Assembly: GCA_963932145.1 (NCBI GenBank)
Contig: OZ010595.1
Span: 90,914,565 to 90,978,564, forward strand
DNA: 64,000 bases
Reading direction: 5' to 3'
Origin: Acanthosepion lycidas
Taxonomy: Eukaryota; Mollusca; Cephalopoda; Sepiida; Sepiidae
Shown here one piece after another: positions 25,135 through 35,300 of this stretch. Numbering within the stretch: position 1 is the first letter of the stretch; every line of letters begins with the position of its first letter. Below the pieces are notes generated by a model. The model worked only from the letters and a program-made list of their open reading frames with translations, was not told the origin of the DNA and ran no database searches. Made by a program: the position numbers and the translations under genes.

Positions 25135-26363
25135 TATTAAGATGACAGCTCAAATGTCCAGCTTTTATTATTAATATCATTTTGAAGGCATTTCTAGAGC
25201 AATGTTTCAAGAAGAAAAGAAATCTTTAGAAAGGAGATCATTTTGTCTGACATATGCGTGATCATGTTCAATGAAGAACATTATTATAAAAATATCAGAA
25301 TAAAATGGTTTTCAAAAAGACTTATTTGATGAAGTAATCAGTTTATTTGCTTGACCTAAACCAGGTTGAGAATTTGTGGAGCATTTAGAAGACAAAAGTT
25401 TACATTAAAAAAAGTCAATTTAATAGCAAAGATAAACTTTAGAATTCTGTTTTAGATGCTATGTAGTCTGTTTCATATGAACCAATACAGCAGTTCACAA
25501 ATTCAACTTTTAAGACAAGTTCAAAAACATTTCAAAATAATCTTTTTTTTTTATAATATTGTCGTCATTACAATTAGGGTATTTTCAAGTTTTTGTTCAA
25601 AGCACGTCTTTGTAAACTTTCTGCATTTGCTATAATTACAATTTGTAATTCCAACAAATATTTCTTGAGGTCACAATAATCTGGCTAATAATGTAAAATT
25701 TGGAAAAAGCTGTTAAAATTCCTAAAGTTGCCGTATTATAAAAGTGATATGCCATCTGCAATAAGTATACAAAATACCCTGCACATTTATAATGCAAATA
25801 TTTCAGTGAATTCATTTAAGTTTCTAAAAATTAGAAAAAAATGTGAAAGTGGCTAATAATATGAGACCATGTAATTTTTTCAGTTTTTTTAAACAAATGA
25901 AAAGTTCTGGCATTTCTGAAAAAAGCTTTTTTTTGGGGGGGGGATCAGCAGCATTTCTTCTGAACACAACCTCATATAGCATTGAATTTCATGCTGGCCC
26001 TCCTGGCACTATATTTTTTTTTTTTTGATGGGGAAATTAATGTACTTTTCTATTCACTAAATCTAGCAGAATTGATTTTTTTTTTTTTAGACTGGTTATT
26101 AGATTGTTTCTGTTGAATTCTGAGATCCAGATCTACAACTATTTATAAGAAAAAAAAGCAACAGAAAGAACAGTATACTAGTTTGAATAGCATTGAAAAT
26201 AATGACATAAGCTTCTCATTATCTCAAAATACCAACTAAATTATGAAGAATGTTTTATAGATTATTGTTGGTTATAAAAAACTAAAAATCTTTGAGATAT
26301 TCAAGATGTGAAGAACTTTTAAAAACATTCACACATTTTAAAAAAATATTTGCACAATATTTA

Positions 26364-26404
<41 letters not shown>

Positions 26405-26405
<1 letters not shown>

Positions 26406-26516
26406 GGATTGTGAAAAGTACTTGGCTTGAGCCATTTTCTAAAATCTGACCAAACATCAGAATTTATTCTGGAATATAATCTTGGTTTGGCAAAGACTTT
26501 TCAGTACCCCTGTCAT
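26405..26516. repeat. Hairpin repeat family GTGAAAAGTACTTGG, copy 1
   Basis: The ends GTGAAAAGTACTTGG and CAAAGACTTTTCAGTAC are inverted to each other, with ACCAAACATCAGAATTTATT between. It abuts a (TA)n tract. Relatives lie at 44311-44412, 53308-53470 and 55758-55878. Confidence 0.6.
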
Positions 26517-26529
26517 AATGATAATATTA

Positions 26530-26830
26530 GCCATTTCCTTATAAGGAAGCATTTGGCATTCATTGACATAACAGCCAATGCTGCTTCTTTCAGTTGAAAT
26601 TGATAAAATCTTTCTCTTGAAAATAATTTTCTCAAGTCCAGTAATTATTATTATCGTTCATTCCAGTATTTATGGAGGTTTCCTTCCTAACCTTTTGTTT
26701 GAAGCAGTAAGGAATGTTAACATTGTCATTATGTCATTTTCTCTTTGAGTTACATATGATATCCATTTTAGTGATGTGATTTCTGTTATTTGGAATTCTA
26801 TTAGTAACATCTAGAACTATTCAAGACTGC
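26530..26830 (+). repeat. Dispersed repeat shared with 34550-34880
   Basis: Shared words in the same order include CATTCATTGACATAACAGCC, TTCTCAAGTCCA, a GGAGGTTTCCTTCCTA-like segment and GATGTGATTTCTGTTATTTGG. A short third match lies near 63230-63310. There is no coding signal; the family is unknown to me. Confidence 0.6.
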
Positions 26831-27314
26831 TTTTCCTTTTTTTAAATTATACCTTTCCTACCTGCAGGGTATATTCAAGAAACTTGAAAATGGTTTATTA
26901 TTTCTTTATTACTGTAAACATTATTTTTAGTGGGTGCACATGTTTGAGTTGCTATCACTGTTTTATTTTTTTCTTAAACCATGACATTAATAGTAACCAA
27001 GATTGTACTGACTAAAAATGTTTATTGTAATAAAAAAAATAATGCCAGATAAAAAAAAAAAAAAAACAGTAAAAAATTACTATAGCTTAATATATATTAA
27101 TATATTTTCTTTTTATATGTTATTTTAATAGATACAATTTATTTAAGTACTCTGTTTTTTTTTCATTAAACAGTATTAATTACATTTACTGGCCTGAAAA
27201 ACAGTGCATTTACTTGAAGAAATTGTATCTATTAAAATAATGTATAAACAGAAAATATATTAATAATTGTTGAACTTAACCCATTTCATTTTATCTATCT
27301 ATATATATATATAT

Positions 27315-27520
27315 ATGATGGACTCTCCTTTTGATTTCAACATATGAGGATCCATCAACCTCATTCATTTTTTATGTTTGTGCCATATGTAACAATTCAA
27401 TCCCACTAGTGACCTGCATAGAAGTCCACATATTGTGTAACAGCAAGGATCTCTGGCCATAGCAGGAGGAATATTTGCTGACACTTTCTGCCATTGTCTT
27501 TTGTCTCTTAGCTAATCAAT
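27315..27520 (+). repeat. Dispersed repeat abutting (TA)n, copy 1
   Basis: It starts ATGATGGACTCTCC after a (TA)n tract. With 28129-28325 it shares TGCCATATGTAACAATTCAA, GAAGTCCACATATTGTGT and a CACCATTGTCTTT-type 3' segment. A more diverged copy begins at about 59812. Confidence 0.7.
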
Positions 27521-28084
27521 ACAACTGATTTAAAAAATTTCTGATATCACTCTGGCACAAATATCTCCAGTTATTTCTATCCAGGGCAACTCAATCAAAG
27601 TTAGTTTGAGGCACATACACATATAAAAGAGGGATTGATTCATAAATGCACAATTTATATATATATATATATATATAACTACACTCGTCTCGGAAAACCT
27701 TCGGTTTCTTGATTTGCTAATGATCAAATCAACTTCAAAGGAAAAAAAGTTTGAAAAAAAAAAGAGCTAGGAACATGAACGTCTGTTGAAAATAATCGTA
27801 TAGCATACAGGTCCAAAGCCCAAAGAAAAAAAATCTGATATGAGTAATCAACTAACTAAAAAAGTGCTTGATACAAAAGTAGAGCAGACCTAGTCAAACC
27901 TAGAGAGCCAGACAAACCTACCCAGGTTTCACCTAAGCGCTACGTCAGGGAAAGCTGGCTAAAGAAGCAAAGGGAAACAGCATATTTATAGGCGATAATC
28001 AAAATCATACCACGGGACCAAAGAAAAAGAAGGAAAAACACAAGAAAAAACAACACCAGATGGGGTGAATCAGGGATAGAGCAT

Positions 28085-28128
<44 letters not shown>

Positions 28129-28129
<1 letters not shown>

Positions 28130-28325
28130 ATGGACTTTCCCACTGATTTCGATTTATGAGGATCTGACAACCTCATTCAGTTTTTATGTTTGCGCCATAT
28201 GTAACAATTCAATCCCACTAGTCACCTGCATAGAAGTCCACATATTGTGTCACAGCAAGGATCTTGGGACATAGAAAGAGGAATATTTCCTGACATTTTT
28301 CACCATTGTCTTTCATCTCTTATAT
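28129..28325 (+). repeat. Dispersed repeat abutting (TA)n, copy 2
   Basis: Nearly collinear with 27315-27520, about 0.8 kb away, and also placed directly after a (TA)n tract (about 28084-28127). The sequence before that tract (CAGGGATAGAGCATATCATA) recurs near 31547. Confidence 0.7.
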
Positions 28326-28527
28326 AAATGTGTGTGTACACACATATAATAGATATACAGATATGTGTGCATTACATTTTTAATTAAACTTATGGGATGA
28401 GGCACAGGTCTGTCTATACAATTGTAGTTTTTCAATTTTGATGTTTATTTTGTAAGAAACTCTGATCTTGATTTCTGCTTCACGGTTTTGTTTTCACTGT
28501 TCATTTGTTTAATTTTGATTGTCAAAG

Positions 28528-29403
28528 ATGGAAACAAAGCAAATTTGTGTGATTTTATTGTATGCAATAGCAACCAATTATTTTGCTAGTGGACCATCAA
28601 CAGACATTGATTGCATAAGTTTTGTAATAGAAATGAGAGCTTTGAAGATGTGGATGTCCTGCAATCGACAGTAACCAATTGAGGGCCATTATTGAAATGA
28701 TCCCACACAAAATAACTTCAGAGATGCAGAAGAATTAAACAGTGACAATTCAGCAGTGATTTAACATTACACCAAACTGGAAAATTAAAAACATTTTGGA
28801 AAATGTGTGAGCTGAACAAAAATAAAAGGAATTTACCATTATGAGATTTGTTATGCATTTCTTTTGTACAACAAAGATGATCCATTTCTTTGTGACTTGT
28901 GGCAAAAATGGATTCTGTAAAATTGTAAATTTATCTATGACAATGCTGACAAAGAGATTGTCCCAAGAAATCAATAAAATTAAAACAAAGAAGTGCATTG
29001 ATTATATCTGACATTAGCCATTCAGAAAGAACCACTTTTCTGGGACAATGCCTGATTACATGTCTCACAAATGGCTACAAAAATTGAATGAACTGACCTT
29101 CAAAACCCTAACCAGTTTACTCATCAGACCTCTCTCCAAGTAACTACTCCTTTTTCAAGCATCTCGACAATTTCTTGCTTAAGATAGCCTTTAACAATGA
29201 AGTAGCAGCTCAAAATGCCTTCAAAGAATTCATTGGTTCCTGGATATCAGAACTCTATTCTCCCAGGATCTCTAGATTTCTTTCTTGTTGACAACAATGC
29301 CTACAATCTAATGGTTCTTATTTAAATTTATAAATTTTATTCTGAGATAGACTGCTTTCAATTAGTAATTAAAAACTGTAAGTATTTTTGCATCAACTTA
29401 ATT
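28528..29403 (+). pseudogene. Mariner transposase pseudogene (irritans/SETMAR-like)
   Basis: A start-like ATG at 28528 opens METKQICVILLY, followed in broken frames by GPSTD, IIEMIP, VTCGKNGF (usual VTCDEKW), SSDLSPSNYSFFKHLDNFLL, NAFKEFIGSW and a C-terminal QSNGSYL. The first catalytic Asp is Gly, stops and frameshifts are frequent, and the length is about 250 bp short of a normal mariner ORF. The 3' end reads GTATTTTTGCATCAACTTAA, a decayed match to the terminus of the TTAGGTTGGTGC MITEs. No 5' terminus was found. It is a dead relative of the element that mobilised those MITEs. Confidence 0.8.
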
Positions 29404-29580
29404 TGATAATCCTCCATTTAGTGTCATTAAAGAATATAGCAAGTTTACAGATATTTGATAGATATGAAAGAAAAAAGCTATATTTGAGAGGAGTTTTTGC
29501 TGCTTAGGGGTCAGCAAACTTTTTGGGAAGTTGCCTTGATTAGCTATGTTTTGGTATTTGCTGGTCAAGATAAATTCAAA

Positions 29581-29582
29581 TT

Positions 29583-29638
<56 letters not shown>
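29581..29638. repeat. (AC)n-(AT)n microsatellite
   Basis: About 19 AC units run directly into AT units. Confidence 0.9.
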
Positions 29639-29639
<1 letters not shown>

Positions 29640-30874
29640 ATTGCTGGTATATTCTGATAAGTAGACAGTGATTTCTGGAGGGTCTGTCTATGAAACTATG
29701 GAGTTGGGATGCTGAAGGTAACACAAATCAACTAAGTGACAAACTTTTTTTAATATTAATTTTACATATATACACACAAACATAAACACTATATTTTTTT
29801 AAATATTTTAAACCATATATAGTCTCATTATCAATCAGTTTTGCTCCAAATAAGAATGTTAATTTCTTGTGATGCAAACAATGATCCTTTTGACATTTTC
29901 AGAGAATCTTTTAGGGAGCTCCTCAATATTAGAATGGCAGAAAAGAGTCAAATTTACAAATATTTTTATCTTTGCTGGATACCAAGTAATTATTTCCAAT
30001 TACAAAATTGAACTCATTAAATTAATAAATCACAAAATAAAACACTTTTGAAATTATATCTGCAGTTTACTTATTATAGAATCTTTTGAGAATGAAGCAC
30101 TTAATTCAACATAAAGTTACTCAATTTCACACAGTTCTTAAAATTAGTGAATGTATACTTGCTATATTCTCTCAGTAATGTTTACAGCGATTCTTGATAA
30201 TCCCTTTCTTACTGATTTGACAATGTAAAATACAATGCATTTACATTATACATTCAATAGCCCTATTTTATAAATAATGCTTGTTTTAATTCTTTACAAA
30301 TGATAAAACTCATGAACAAAATTGTAAAACTTGATAGTTAAATCAGAAATGTTTTATTTCCTAATGTCAGAAATATTTATTTTGTTTAAAGAACAAATGC
30401 TAAGTAAAGCCATGAAGTAGTTGTAAAGTCAGTGGGCAGCAATAAGAAAAGGTGAAAACTTGTCTATGAATGTTACTATTGAATGAATTTGGTGCTAAAA
30501 TATAGTCATCCTTATTCTTTCCTCTACTCCATTGTTAAAACTTGCTGTGTCTAAATACTTGATTATAAAGAGGAATTTAATTTTTTATACATTAAATGTA
30601 ACAATGTAATAATATTAAAATATAATTTTGCATATCCCGATAATTGTATCCAGAATCCAATAAACGATAAATAGAATCATTTACAATATTTATTTACTTA
30701 AGATTTTCATTGTACAATTTCCTTTTTATAATAGAAAAATGACCTGATTAGATTAAGTCCTACAATAACATCCTGAAGAAAGAATTAATTTAAAATAAGT
30801 TGACATCAAAAATTAACATTTCTTTTTATATCATTTCTTTTATGTAATGTTATATGTCAAAATTTCAAATAGAG

Positions 30875-30967
30875 TATACAAAAAGAAAACTTATATTAGT
30901 CGACATGTTGATAAAGTCCCCCAGAGGACATAATGTGTCGACTAAGATAAGTTTTCCTTGTATCTTT
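30875..30967. repeat. Hairpin repeat family AAAACTTATCTTAG, copy 1
   Basis: The arms AAAACTTATATTAGTCGACA and TGTCGACTAAGATAAGTTTT fold back around a loop with GATAAAGTCCCCCAGAGGAC. Relatives lie at 44446, 44600 and, as one arm only, 61496. Confidence 0.75.
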
Positions 30968-31062
30968 ATTCATATCGTTATATCCATTGATAAATTCAAT
31001 TTTGATCTTTTTAATCCCTGATGAGTAGATTAATTTCTTTAAAACTTGAAGTTGGGAAATAA

Positions 31063-31099
<37 letters not shown>

Positions 31100-31290
31100 T
31101 GGAGTAATGGATAGTGGCTTTGATTAAAGAATTAGAGAGTTAAGTTTGTTACATTTACTTACATGCAAATACCCTTGGCAAACCACCTCCCCCACCAGTA
31201 ATGGGTAAATTACAGGACAGACTGGGTCCTATAGCCTTGAGTGGCAACCAGTTTAAGAGAAGAATAACTCTGAATTCAAAACCTGACAAG
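31100..31290 (+). repeat. SINE copy, tRNA-Arg-like family
   Basis: The head reads GGTGGAGTAATGGATAGTGG (A-box-like). The body has CAGACTGGGTCCTATAGCCT and ends near CTCTGAATTCAAA. It follows a (TA)n tract. Confidence 0.65.
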
Positions 31291-31463
31291 GGTTGTTTGG
31301 AGACCTTATGGTACACTGTGAACCAGTTCTCTGTATTCAGTGTGATTGGTTCTGCACAAGCTTTCATCACAATAATCAAATCATATGTGAGGAGTTTGGT
31401 TGCTTAGTTCTAAGAACTCAGCTGCTGGGTTCTCATACAACTTTGAAAAAATGACAGCAGAGT

Positions 31464-31519
<56 letters not shown>

Positions 31520-32564
31520 TATTTATGGGTAAAAGTGCTCAATATCAGGGATAGAGCATATCATATAATGAACCCAACACCAAGTGGCGACAGTCTGTTT
31601 CATTTTTGAATGCAAACTTCAGGCATATCAAACTAATGACAGGTAATTGAATAACAAAATGGAAATATGTAGGATATTTAAAGACAATAGTGATGGAAAG
31701 CTGAATGAAGAGTCAATTAAACTATATCTCTATAGTTACACATCAGATGCCAAAAATTTAATATTTACTTTAGCATCCCCACATCTTCAGCATTTCTCTT
31801 GATGTATAATTATAACCAACATTTGTTGTATTTCATTACCTCCCCCTATAAAAATATATGTATATAATTCCATCAATAAAAACCTTATTTTAGAACTGAT
31901 GAAATGCTTTTGAAGGACAAAACATTTAATGCTGCTTTTTAATTGTATGAGTGTGTGGCATTAGTTAATCTCGAGAAACCTTGGATCTAAGCCTAAAGAG
32001 TTATGCCTCAGCTGCTGGTGGCAGTACAGCATCTGTTATGGCAGTACAGGCCCATAGAGGAGTGACAGTCTTGATTTAATGCTGCTTACTATATATATAT
32101 ATATTTAAACATTTGACTTTTGGTAGAATTGAAATTTTATAAACAAGTTGTTTTGTTTTAGTAGTTCTTTTTTGTTTCAATAATTTTCACCCTTCTGGAA
32201 TCAAAAGCATTTGATTTAAATTTTGTTTTGTATTTATCGTTCAAAATAAAAGGTTGTTATATATGGTACCTATGAGCACTAATGGGTATGTCCCAATCCT
32301 CATAAATACATTGGACACTATTGTAAGTGAGGGTAATATGCTGTCTAAGTAAGCCACCTCTAGCAGTGGTTTACCTACTTCATCGTGCTGGTGAGTATTG
32401 TATTTTGTTGATGTTATAAAGATTACAATTTCATTTCCAACCTTTGGTTTTTGGTTATTCCTCATTTAGTAACTCTTTCTAGGTTACAACAAACATGTAA
32501 GAGTCTGAGAAATAATTAGAAGTAATGAACAGCAATAACTATAGCAGGAATTTGTTATTCACAG

Positions 32565-32683
32565 GCTTACGGCCATATCATATTGCAACACTGATTCTTG
32601 TATGATCACCAAAGTTAAGCAGTGGCAAGCCTGGTCAGTACCTAGATGGATGACCACTTGGGAATACTAGGTGCAATGAGCTT
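32565..32683 (+). rRNA. Full-length 5S rRNA-like sequence (pseudogene or SINE head)
   Basis: This 119-bp segment starts GCTTACGGCCATATCA, carries GATCACCAAAGTTAAGCAG (box A region) and CTGGTCAGTACCTAGATGGA then TGACCACTTGGGAATAC (intermediate element and box C), and ends GAGCTT. This is collinear with metazoan 5S rRNA over its full length. Several expected CpG sites read TpG or CpA, typical of decayed methylated copies. A tRNA-like SINE follows immediately, so it is better read as a 5S-headed retroposon or a 5S pseudogene than as a working gene. Confidence 0.82.
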
Positions 32684-32860
32684 GAGTGTGTGGTGCAATG
32701 GATAATGTTTTGGAATTGGAGATTAGAGAGCTGCGTTTCAATTCCAGCTGATGTTGTCTTATTCACTTAGATACAAATACCCTTGTGGAAGTTATGAAAC
32801 CACCTCTTTTCCCCAAGCTATGAGTTAATTTATAGTTCTTGTATCAGTAAATTATTATCT
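32684..32860 (+). repeat. SINE copy, tRNA-Arg-like head fused to the 5S-like sequence
   Basis: The head TGTGGTGCAATGGATAATG (A-box-like) and GCGTTTCAATTCC (B-box-like) resemble tRNA-Arg. The body with CTTGTGGAAGTTATGAAACC matches the other family members. It follows the 5S-like segment without spacer. Confidence 0.65.
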
Positions 32861-33259
32861 CAAAAAAATTATTACACTCTAAAAATATTTTCTGGCTTTA
32901 AATAACCTTCAAAAGGTAGATAAGTCAAAAAACAAATCCATCAGTTTATTTGCAGGGAATGGGTTAAATATTTGGATATTTATGAAGGTATTCACTAAGT
33001 CATAAATAAACATGTCAAACTGTTCTTTAGTTGGATTGCTAACAATAGTCCCCAAGTGTAATTGTGAAACTATCTTTGTGTATATTTGCAGAAAATGCAG
33101 ATAAACAAGATTGTCTACAGATCTTGAAATCCAAACCGTAGACTTTCTTGCTATTTGTCTAGTTTCATGAAAACTTGTCAAACTATTCTTGAGTTTGAAA
33201 TACACACACTGAGAATGCTGTGGCAATGCTTTGCAGGTAGATAAAATGGGTGAACTTAC

Positions 33260-33965
33260 CTAGCCGGGTAAAGTGGTGACTGCATGCACTCATTGGCCAG
33301 ACTGGGTAAAGACGATTGGCAAGCCCTGTCCATGTGTGGTCCATCGATCAGATCCACCATATTGGTAGAATGCATCCTGACAGGTGGGGTTGGCCCACGT
33401 TCGGGATCACTGCTGATATAACGGTAATCTCCTTCAGCCTCTGAAGGGAGCCGGTACCCTTTCAAAGAGGGACCATATATACTTTGTTCGCAGTCACTAT
33501 GGCAACATCGTGGAGTGTGGCCCAAGCAGGTGCTCTGCTGAATGCAGCCGGTGGTTCGGGGTGAATAAGCCCGTAGGTCTCCACGGGGGGACTGAGTCCG
33601 GAGCTCACTCAAAGTTTTCGTAGAATACGGATGGGTGTCCCGGATTTTGGCGTATTTTGACTGCTCTGTGTCTGAATAGATATTATTTCTGGCAATGTAT
33701 GGACCCTGACTATATTGAACTGGACATGAGCAAGCCGAAATTTTGGAGACCGGGGAGATTAGCCCTCCCCCACTCATGGACTGGACGTTGGGATTTCGAT
33801 GCAGGGTATTCACAGGTGAATCTGTTGGAGACATCATTTCACAGGGTGGCGGGTGCTCAGGGGGTGGCGGTAGAAGCTCAGCCCAGTTGACCATAGGCTG
33901 TTTGCCCAATGTCCCACAAGGTTTGTAGAGTCGTCGACCTCGTTTGATAGGCATTCCAGTCTCAT
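33260..33965 (-). CDS. robo: Robo receptor cytoplasmic exon E with CC2 (Ena-binding) motif
   Basis: This is the largest exon here, 706 nt: two bases, 234 codons, two bases. The acceptor is TTTCTTCTCAG|ATGAGAC and the donor GCTAG|GTAAGT. About 25 residues in lies NWAELLPPPPEHPPP, the CC2 motif of Roundabout receptors, whose LPPPP core binds the EVH1 domain of Ena/VASP proteins in Slit repulsion signalling; the human counterpart is recalled as NWADLLPPPPAHPPP. A Ser/Tyr-rich region follows, then a Cys-rich patch (residues about 150-175, including PRCCHSDCEQ) and the block DPERGPTPPVR, which matches the ERGPTPPVR segment downstream of CC2 in ROBO1. Several tyrosines (for example YSDTEQSKYAKIRD) could be phosphosites; that is inference. 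The two-base remainder AG plus G of exon D makes Arg. Confidence 0.95.
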
Positions 33966-34085
33966 CTGAGAAGAAATAAAAGAAAGAATTAAGTATGTTC
34001 AAAAAGAAATATTTAATTTATTTAAATAAATGGTATACAAGATATTCAAAGTAGTTGGATAGTTTTCAGACTGATTTTGTATGTA

Positions 34086-34187
34086 TTAGGTTGGTGCAAA
34101 AATAATGACGTAATAATGTCATTTTTTGATGTTAAAAATACGTCAAAAAAACGACATTATTACGTCATTATTTTTGCACCAACCTAA
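34086..34187. mobile_element. Mariner-type MITE, 102-bp palindrome, copy 3
   Basis: Same TTAGGTTGGTGCAAAAATAA termini and TA on both sides as copies 1 and 2, but with a different, longer centre (TAATAATGTCATTTTTTGAT on the left arm). The arms pair almost completely apart from a short loop region. Confidence 0.88.
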
Positions 34188-34549
34188 TACAAAACAGAGA
34201 TAGGTATCACTTAAAAAAAACAAGAGAAAAGTATTTTTTTTTTAAAAATCTACAAAGAGACAGTGTTCATCTGTTGATGGGTGATGGAAACCATATTTTT
34301 TCATTTACTGCCACTTTTCAACATTTGCTGTTGACTTTTTGTAGCTATTAATACATTCTGCTTGCTAAATCTTGTCAGGTTACATTTTGATTAGCCTAAC
34401 TTTATACATCACATCTGACCAATAGCCATATTTATCTCTAAGTACCAAATGCTTTTCAAAGGGAGTTGTCAGTGGAGTTCTACTTTTTGTCTCAATGAGG
34501 TGAAGTAGCTTCACTTGCGATAATGATGAAAATAGTAGTTTCCATACAA

Positions 34550-34880
34550 GAAACATTAGACATTCATTGACCATTAGCATTATTAGTTAGCATTATTTTA
34601 ACTAAAACTTATAAAATCTTTTTCTCAAAACAGTTTTATGAGAAATTAAACTTCTCAAGTCCATTTTTATTGCTCTTTCTAGTATTGATTGGAGTTTCCT
34701 TCCTATTTTGTTTAAGGTCAGGTGGAAAGTCAACATCTTGATTGGATCCTTATTTTCCCTTTTTTTTACATGTGCTATTCATTTTAGTTGTTGCCACTGT
34801 TGGAAGTTTTCATGTGATGTGGTTTTTGTTATTTGGTAAAGCTCTTTCTCTGGAATTTGGTAGCACCAATCTATAGGATC
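34550..34880 (+). repeat. Dispersed repeat shared with 26530-26830
   Basis: Contains ACATTCATTGACCATTAGCA, CTTCTCAAGTCCA, GGAGTTTCCTTCCTA and GATGTGGTTTTTGTTATTTGG in the same order as the other copy, diverged by many substitutions and small gaps. Confidence 0.6.
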
Positions 34881-35113
34881 TGATAAAGTATTGACTTTAA
34901 GAACTGGAGAATTCATTTACTCGGAACCATTTTTAATCATTGATTTGAGAAAATAGCTGAATATAGCATTTGAGTTAAGTCAACAGTCCAAAATATATGA
35001 GCCATTATTAGTCTGATGTTTGGCATTACTTAATTTTCCTAATAAACTTTTAACCTTGTGACAAATTAAGCTAAGTAAATAAATTATATGGTTAGATGAA
35101 TTTTTATACATAC

Positions 35114-35300
35114 CAGCTGTGTAACTGCCACTGTCACTTCCTGGGCTTGCTATTTCATGGTCCATCAAAATATCTGTATTTGGCCGACTGTTGTCTGTGT
35201 CACTGCTGCCCATATCTGGCTTCAAGCAACTATCACTTGATCCACTTCCTCCATGATGAATGTATCCTTGGTTAATTGGACGAAATGCACTCTGCGAACC
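35114..35300 (-). CDS. robo: Robo receptor cytoplasmic exon F
   Basis: A 187-nt exon that starts in phase 0 and leaves one base, with donor GCTG|GTATGT. It encodes a low-complexity Gly/Ser/Asp linker beginning SAFRPINQGYIHHGG and ending SPGSDSGSYTA. This matches in position and composition the Gly/Ser-rich linker before CC2 in vertebrate Robo receptors. The leftover G joins AT of exon E to make Asp. Two acceptors 9 nt apart are possible: TTTGAAG|GGTTCGCAG and GGTTCGCAG|AGTGC. Both are in frame, so the exon may end at 35300 or 35291, adding or omitting Gly-Ser-Gln. The linker is presumably disordered and cytoplasmic; no catalytic motif is expected. Confidence 0.87.

Larger units (their letters stand above)
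22926..33259. other. Robo intron between exons E and D
   Basis: A 10.3-kb intron crowded with mobile sequences: the composite TIR element near 23280-23750, a SINE near 23850-24050, a mariner MITE at 25055-25134, hairpin-family members at 26405 and 30875, a dispersed repeat at 26530-26830, two local copies of another family at 27315 and 28129, a mariner pseudogene at 28528-29403, SINEs at 31100 and 32684, and a 5S-like sequence at 32565-32683. Many (TA)n tracts are present. No extra exon was identified. Confidence 0.6.
33966..35113. other. Robo intron between exons F and E
   Basis: A 1.15-kb intron containing a 102-bp mariner-type palindrome about 120 nt from the exon E acceptor and the dispersed repeat at 34550-34880. 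Nothing else was recognised. Confidence 0.65.

Noticed and set aside
33657..33928. Two plus-strand ORFs over Robo exon E
   Set aside because: Reverse readings of the exon that carries the CC2 motif.
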